Assembly (NCBI GenBank): GCA_030622805.1
Contig: JAUXFR010000039.1
Coordinates: forward strand, 1-8,742
Source: Anaerolineae bacterium
Lineage (GTDB): Bacteria; Chloroflexota; Anaerolineae; Anaerolineales; UBA4823
Reading direction: 5' to 3'
DNA: 8,742 nucleotides
Shown: positions 4,932-8,742 of the stretch, in pieces
How positions within the stretch are numbered: the first letter of the stretch is position 1
How the letters are laid out: every line of letters begins with the position of its first letter
Notes under the pieces: generated by a model
Databases searched by the model: none
The model's input: only the letters and a program-made list of their open reading frames with translations
Told to the model about the DNA's origin: nothing
Made by a program: the position numbers and the translations under genes

Positions 4932-7208
4932 ATGGAAACGGACGGTAAATTTTATCTAGGAAGGATATACGACCCGGAGCAGAGAGAGGTTACAGCGGAG
5001 CCGCTGCTGTACGACCCCGACGACCTGACCACGCACGCCGTGGTGGTCGGTATGACGGGGTCTGGTAAGACGGGTCTGTGTATTGACCTTCTGGAAGAAG
5101 CCGCGCTGAATAATTACCCGGCTCTGATGATCGATCCGAAAGGCGATATCACCAATGCGTTGCTGCATTTCCCCGAACTACTCCCAGAGGACTTTCTGCC
5201 ATGGGTAAACGCCGACGAGGCTCGTAGGGATGAGAAAACAGTCGCGCAGGCTGCTGAGGGCGCCGCGAATTTGTGGCGTAAAGGATTGGGGAAGTGGGAT
5301 ATCGGACCGGAACGCATACAGGCGCTTAAGGACGCCGCGCAGTTCACCATTTTCACGCCGGGTTCAGACGCCGGCATCCCGGTCAGCATCCTGGCATCGC
5401 TGGAAGCCCCCCCGATATCCTGGGATGACAACCAGGAGCTCCTGCGAGAAAAAATATCCAGCACAGTAACCGCGCTGCTGGGGTTGGTCGGGTTGCGCGA
5501 TATCGACCCGGTACGTTCGCGCGAGCACATTCTCCTGGCAAACATCTTTGAGAGGGCATGGAGTGAAGGGCGTGATCTTGACCTGGGTGAGCTGATCCTG
5601 CAGACACAAAATCCGCCATTTGAAAAGTTGGGCGTATTCGATGTGGATATGTTCTTCCCAGAGAAAGACCGCTTTGAACTGGCGATACTGCTCAACAATA
5701 TCCTGGCAGCCCCGGCATTCCAGACCTGGATCCAGGGGCAGCCGCTGGATATCGCCGAGCTGCTCTATTCCGCCGATGGACGACCACGTCACAGTGTTTT
5801 CTACATCGCTCACCTGACCGATGAAGAGCGCATGTTCTTCGTTACGCTGCTGTATTCTGCCATTGAATCCTGGATGCGAGCGCAAAGCGGTACTTCTTCA
5901 CTGCGTGCGATCGTTTATTTTGATGAAATTTTTGGTTACCTGCCGCCAGTAAGCAACCCACCTTCCAAAGAGATCATGCTGCGGATGCTGAAACAGTCAC
6001 GTGCATTCGGTGTGTCTCATGTGCTGGTGACACAGAACCCGGTAGATGTCGATTATAAGGCATTGTCTAACGCCGGCACCTGGTGCATTGGTAAGCTGCA
6101 GACTGATCAGGATAAGCAGCGACTGCTGGATGGGCTGGAAGGCGCCATGTCCGGCGCCCTCGACCGGCGGGAGTACGACAGGATGATCTCCAGCCTGGAC
6201 AAACGTGTGTTCTTACTCCACAACGTGCACGAACGAGCGCCGGCGCTGTTCCATACTCGCTGGGCGATGAACTACCTGGCAGGTCCGCTGACACGGATTC
6301 AGATCCCGGCGTTGAATAAATTGGCAGGAGTGGGAGGGGTGCCTGGGACAGGTGTACGTGAGCCCTCAACGCTTGAGCGGGATGCGCTGCAGGCAGCGCC
6401 AGCGACTAGTACCGCCGCGGGATCTAAACCGGCTGACTCCGAGGCTGATCCAGACAGCCAGTTTAACCGGTTGGGTTCGACAACACGACCATCGATCCCT
6501 GCCAGGGTGGATGAGTACTTCCTGCCTGCCAACCTCTCGCTGACGCGGGCTTTCGATAACGCGGGGCAGCGTTTGACAGAGAGCACGCGCAACCTGGGAT
6601 TGTTGTATCGCCCGACTCTGCTGGCACAGGGTCAGGTGCGCTTCTTGAACCGCAAATACAACCTGGATCATGAAATCGTGAATACTGCCTTTGTGCCTGA
6701 TCCGGATCGCAAGGGCAGGGTACGTTGGGATGATTTCATTGGAGAATCGCTGGAAGAAAAGCGACTCGACCCGCAGCCTGACCCACGCGCTCGGTTTGTC
6801 TCTATTGATGCGCCATACACCAATGCGAAGATTATGAGTACGATTAAGAGAGATTTCCTGGATTGGGTTTATCATGAGAGTGAAGCAGAAGTTCTGGCAA
6901 ATGAGGTATTGAAGGTTTATGCCGGTCCGGAAGTGTCTCCGGAGGAGTTTCGCAAAATGTGTTCGGAAGAAGCCCGTGAGAAACGGGACGGAGAAATGGA
7001 AAAACTCAGAGACAGGTATGAAAAGAAGATCGATGCGATTGAAGCCCGGTTGGAGCGTGAGAAGCGTGAATTGAAGGAAGATCAAGATGAACTTTCACAG
7101 CGAAAGATGGAAGAGTGGGGATCACATGCCGAGACCGTGCTCAGTTTGTTCGGCGGACGGCGACGCAGCGTGTCCACTTCGCTATCCAAACGCCGCATGA
7201 CATCGTAG
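4932..7208 (+). CDS. HerA/DUF853-like ATPase, reading frame ended early by an amber codon
   Basis: The 758-residue product is a large P-loop ATPase of the HerA/FtsK superfamily. Walker A is GMTGSGKT (40-47), followed by MIDPKGDITN (66-75), in which the DPKGD element is typical of DUF853/HerA-like proteins. Walker B is AIVYFDE with D331-E332, and LVTQNP soon after looks like a sensor region. The middle and C-terminal part holds a Pro/Ala-rich linker (about 475-520) and a highly charged coiled coil (about 670-735). Such enzymes are thought to move or remodel DNA, or to power a membrane-linked machine; no partner nuclease (NurA) is present here. The frame is closed by TAG at 7206-7208 but continues in phase for 86 protein-like codons to TGA at 7469, so the ancestral protein was probably 845 residues. 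The core ATPase is complete and may still work. Confidence 0.85.
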   Translation: METDGKFYLGRIYDPEQREVTAEPLLYDPDDLTTHAVVVGMTGSGKTGLCIDLLEEAALNNYPALMIDPKGDITNALLHFPELLPEDFLPWVNADEARRDEKTVAQAAEGAANLWRKGLGKWDIGPERIQALKDAAQFTIFTPGSDAGIPVSILASLEAPPISWDDNQELLREKISSTVTALLGLVGLRDIDPVRSREHILLANIFERAWSEGRDLDLGELILQTQNPPFEKLGVFDVDMFFPEKDRFELAILLNNILAAPAFQTWIQGQPLDIAELLYSADGRPRHSVFYIAHLTDEERMFFVTLLYSAIESWMRAQSGTSSLRAIVYFDEIFGYLPPVSNPPSKEIMLRMLKQSRAFGVSHVLVTQNPVDVDYKALSNAGTWCIGKLQTDQDKQRLLDGLEGAMSGALDRREYDRMISSLDKRVFLLHNVHERAPALFHTRWAMNYLAGPLTRIQIPALNKLAGVGGVPGTGVREPSTLERDALQAAPATSTAAGSKPADSEADPDSQFNRLGSTTRPSIPARVDEYFLPANLSLTRAFDNAGQRLTESTRNLGLLYRPTLLAQGQVRFLNRKYNLDHEIVNTAFVPDPDRKGRVRWDDFIGESLEEKRLDPQPDPRARFVSIDAPYTNAKIMSTIKRDFLDWVYHESEAEVLANEVLKVYAGPEVSPEEFRKMCSEEAREKRDGEMEKLRDRYEKKIDAIEARLEREKRELKEDQDELSQRKMEEWGSHAETVLSLFGGRRRSVSTSLSKRRMTS

Positions 7209-7469
7209 GCCAAAGCAGATGTAGAAGAATCGCTGGACGCGATTGAGGATTTCGAAGAAGATATCGAAGAACTTGAAGCAGAACTCACACAGGAAGTCGA
7301 GGAGATCAGCAGCCGCTGGGGTGAGATAGCGGGCGATATCACTGAAATCCCGGTGAGACCCTACAAAAAGGACGTGCTGTTGGAAATGTTCGGTGTGGCG
7401 TGGCTGCCGCATTACGTGGTTGTGCAGGATGGTGAACTGGTCGAGCTGCCGGGATATAAAATCGAATGA
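7209..7469 (+). pseudogene. In-frame C-terminal continuation of the ATPase beyond the amber codon
   Basis: Read in the same frame directly after TAG 7206-7208, these bases encode 86 residues without a stop until TGA 7467-7469. The first part is an acidic coiled coil (VEESLDAIEDFEEDIEELEA) that continues the charged coiled coil before the TAG. The last part (LLEMFGVAWLPHYVVVQDGE) is a compact hydrophobic end that looks like a conserved tail. No ribosome site or good start codon lies near its beginning; the only internal ATG (7386) would give a 27-residue peptide. The segment is therefore either lost from the protein or reached by read-through. A single C-to-T change (CAG to TAG, Gln) would explain it. 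Confidence 0.75.
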
Positions 7470-7622
7470 ACTGTATGTTTTGATTTATACACGACAGCCT
7501 GATCATGAGCCGAACTCACTATGAAACGAGATAAACTCTCGAAAAGAAACCACAATAAAACTCTGTGCATGTTGTGGTTAAAATAATTAATTGTCAGTAT
7601 CACTTTCACTACGGAGGAAATA
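7470..7622 (+). promoter_or_regulatory. Intergenic region with two inverted repeats upstream of the CBS gene
   Basis: A short perfect hairpin CGAGA/TCTCG (7527-7531 and 7537-7541, 5-base loop) is followed by a perfect 8-base inverted repeat AACCACAA/TTGTGGTT (7548-7555 and 7572-7579, 16-base loop). Neither is followed by a T run on the plus strand, so they are not clear terminators. TAAAAT (7579-7584) could be a -10, but I find no matching -35. GGAGG (7614-7618) is the Shine-Dalgarno of the CBS gene, 4 bases before its ATG. Confidence 0.4.
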
Positions 7623-8057
7623 ATGGTAACGGTCGGACAGATTTTAAAGGTAAAAGGAAGCGATGTGTGGTGGGTCGCTCCTGATGCGACGGTGTACGAT
7701 GCGCTGCAGGAAATGGCAGATAAGGATATCGGAGCCCTGTTGGTGAAGGATGGCGATGCTTTGATCGGTATCTTCTCGGAGCGTGATTACGCCCGTAAGC
7801 TGGTGCTGGTCGGGAAAACAAGCATGGGCACGCCAGTGCAGGAGGTGATGACCCCCGATGTGATTTGCGTGACTCCGAATCTATCTCCATTCGACTGCAT
7901 GGAGCTGATGACCGATGGTCGTTTCAGACACCTACCAGTACGAGATGGAGAAGCTGTTATCGGTGTGATCTCGATCGGCGATGTGGTCAAGGCGATTATC
8001 TCAGACCAGGAGTTTACGATCCAGCAATTGGAGAATTACATTTCAGGTGATAGATAA
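7623..8057 (+). CDS. Paired CBS-domain protein
   Basis: A 144-residue protein made only of two CBS repeats (about 1-64 and 70-130), which together form a Bateman module that binds adenine nucleotides or related ligands. Repeat 1 shows DATVYDALQEM, DIGALLV and LIGIFSERDYARK; repeat 2 shows VMTPDVICVTP, DCMELMTDGRFRHLPV and VIGVISIGDVVKAI. The closing segment EFTIQQLENYISG is typical of the stand-alone CBS-pair family of about 140-145 residues. The FSERDYAR and SIGDVV positions are where ligand-contacting Asp/Arg usually fall. A strong GGAGG precedes the ATG. The gene lies 39 bases before the SixA-like phosphatase gene on the same strand, so co-transcription is likely. The family is certain; the ligand and partner are unknown. 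Confidence 0.93.
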   Translation: MVTVGQILKVKGSDVWWVAPDATVYDALQEMADKDIGALLVKDGDALIGIFSERDYARKLVLVGKTSMGTPVQEVMTPDVICVTPNLSPFDCMELMTDGRFRHLPVRDGEAVIGVISIGDVVKAIISDQEFTIQQLENYISGDR

Positions 8058-8096
8058 CACGAAAGGGCGCGATCGCAGCGCATATCGGTAATCGCA

Positions 8097-8591
8097 GTGA
8101 AAATCCTGTTCATCCTCAGGCATGCCAAATCGAGCTGGAAACATCACGATCTTGCTGACCATGATAGACCGCTCAATAAGCGCGGGCTGCGCGACGCAGT
8201 TCGTATGGGAGAGCTGCTGCGCCGGGAAGAGCTGCTGCCGGAACTGATCCTGAGCTCGTCAGCAGTGAGAGCACGCAGGACGGTTGAGTTGTTTATCGCT
8301 GGTAGTGGGTTTGAGGGGGAACTGGTGGTCAACCGGGATTTATACGCACATTATCCCGAAGCGTATCTAGACGAATTGATATTGGTGGATGATCGATATA
8401 GGAGCGTTATGGTGGTCGGTCACAACCCAGGGGTGGAAGAGCTGTTGGAGGCGCTGACCGGTGAGTGGGAGCGCATGCCGACCGCCGCACTGGCACAGGT
8501 GAGTCTATCGATCAGGTCGTGGTCTGAGCTGGGGGGGGAAACGAAGGGGGAGTTGGTCAATCTATGGAGACCGAAAGAATTATCAGCATGA
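8097..8591 (+). CDS. sixA: SixA-like histidine phosphatase
   Basis: A 164-residue member of the histidine phosphatase (phosphoglycerate-mutase-like) superfamily, of the small SixA type that removes phosphate from phosphohistidine or small phosphoesters. The catalytic motif LRHAKSSW carries R8 and H9 at the very N-terminus. DHDRPLNKRG (21-30) is the typical SixA-group signature, SSSAVRARRT (53-62) supplies R58, and VVGHNPGVEELL carries the second catalytic His109. All expected active-site residues are present. The start is GTG with only a weak ribosome site, but the position of the RHA motif leaves no other choice. A run of eight G bases (8531-8538) lies in the C-terminal part. The E. coli role of SixA in phosphorelay control cannot be carried over, since no His-phosphotransfer protein is seen nearby. 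Confidence 0.9.
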   Translation: MKILFILRHAKSSWKHHDLADHDRPLNKRGLRDAVRMGELLRREELLPELILSSSAVRARRTVELFIAGSGFEGELVVNRDLYAHYPEAYLDELILVDDRYRSVMVVGHNPGVEELLEALTGEWERMPTAALAQVSLSIRSWSELGGETKGELVNLWRPKELSA

Positions 8592-8742
8592 TTTGATTAT
8601 TCACGATTCCATGATAAATTAACGAAAGCACTGAAATTTTCATCTTATATTAAGACATATCAGATATAATAGGTGGGAATAGATGATGAATCCGAACCCT
8701 TATTGTCATAGGTCAAGATGGATATACATACCCTGTTAAGCC
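8592..8742 (+). promoter_or_regulatory. Right-edge region with a -10 box and a possible new gene start
   Basis: After the phosphatase stop the DNA is AT-rich. A perfect TATAAT lies at 8665-8670 without a good -35. ATG at 8718, preceded by ATAGGTCAAG with an AGG about 5 bases upstream, opens a frame (MDIHTLLS) that is still open at the window end and may be the start of a gene. The ATG at 8683 gives only 18 codons before TAA. No terminator hairpin is evident. Confidence 0.3.

Noticed and set aside
6366..7085. 239-codon minus-strand open frame opposite the ATPase gene
   Set aside because: It is a shadow of a well-supported plus-strand ATPase frame and its translation shows no domain logic.
7386..7469. 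Internal ATG as the start of a separate small gene after the amber codon
   Set aside because: It would give 27 residues, has no Shine-Dalgarno, and is in phase with the ATPase frame, so it is better read as that gene's tail.
8069..8076. GCGATCGC octamer, the HIP1 palindrome of cyanobacteria
   Set aside because: I noticed only this one copy in the window; at this GC content one occurrence is not informative.
8590..8625. Possible fifth heptad array after the phosphatase gene
   Set aside because: No phase gives more than two similar 7-base units; the match is no better than chance in AT-rich DNA.

Overview
The window holds eight intact chromosomal genes, a ninth long gene interrupted by an in-frame amber codon, and the 3' tail of a gene entering from the left edge. 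Genes are tightly packed, on both strands, with roughly 50% GC and a mix of ATG and GTG starts. The protein set (a 145-residue-class paired-CBS protein, a SixA-like histidine phosphatase, a HerA/DUF853-like ATPase, a THUMP-like methyltransferase and a short-spacer PIN/RHH toxin-antitoxin pair) resembles what I recall from Anaerolineae (Chloroflexota). That assignment is from protein flavour only; no rRNA, tRNA or other phylogenetic marker is present. I see no phage, IS element or CRISPR array.

Left part (1-3100): a gene tail; about 400 bases without a convincing gene; a minus-strand VapBC-type operon (RHH antitoxin then PIN toxin, 4-base overlap) with a near-consensus promoter overlapped by a direct repeat that may be its operator; a minus-strand GNAT acetyltransferase; and, divergent from it, a methyltransferase with a THUMP-like C-terminus. 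The two divergent starts each have a -10-like box exactly 6 bases upstream and no Shine-Dalgarno, which suggests leaderless transcripts.

Middle part (3073-4837): a minus-strand purine-type phosphoribosyltransferase, divergent from a lipoprotein carrying two phospholipase-D HKD motifs.

Right part (4838-8742), all plus strand: a large HerA/DUF853-like ATPase whose frame continues for 86 clean codons past a TAG at 7206-7208, then a paired-CBS protein and a SixA-like phosphatase that are probably co-transcribed. A possible new gene begins at the right edge.

The most unusual structure is a set of degenerate 7-base tandem arrays (75-116, 1221-1255, 2251-2285, 3030-3093). Three of them contain the stop codon of the neighbouring gene and write its last residues, and the fourth appears to lie inside the methyltransferase coding sequence. 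They look like one process that seeds short heptad repeats at gene 3' ends and tolerant loops. The second strongest point is the amber codon in the ATPase gene.
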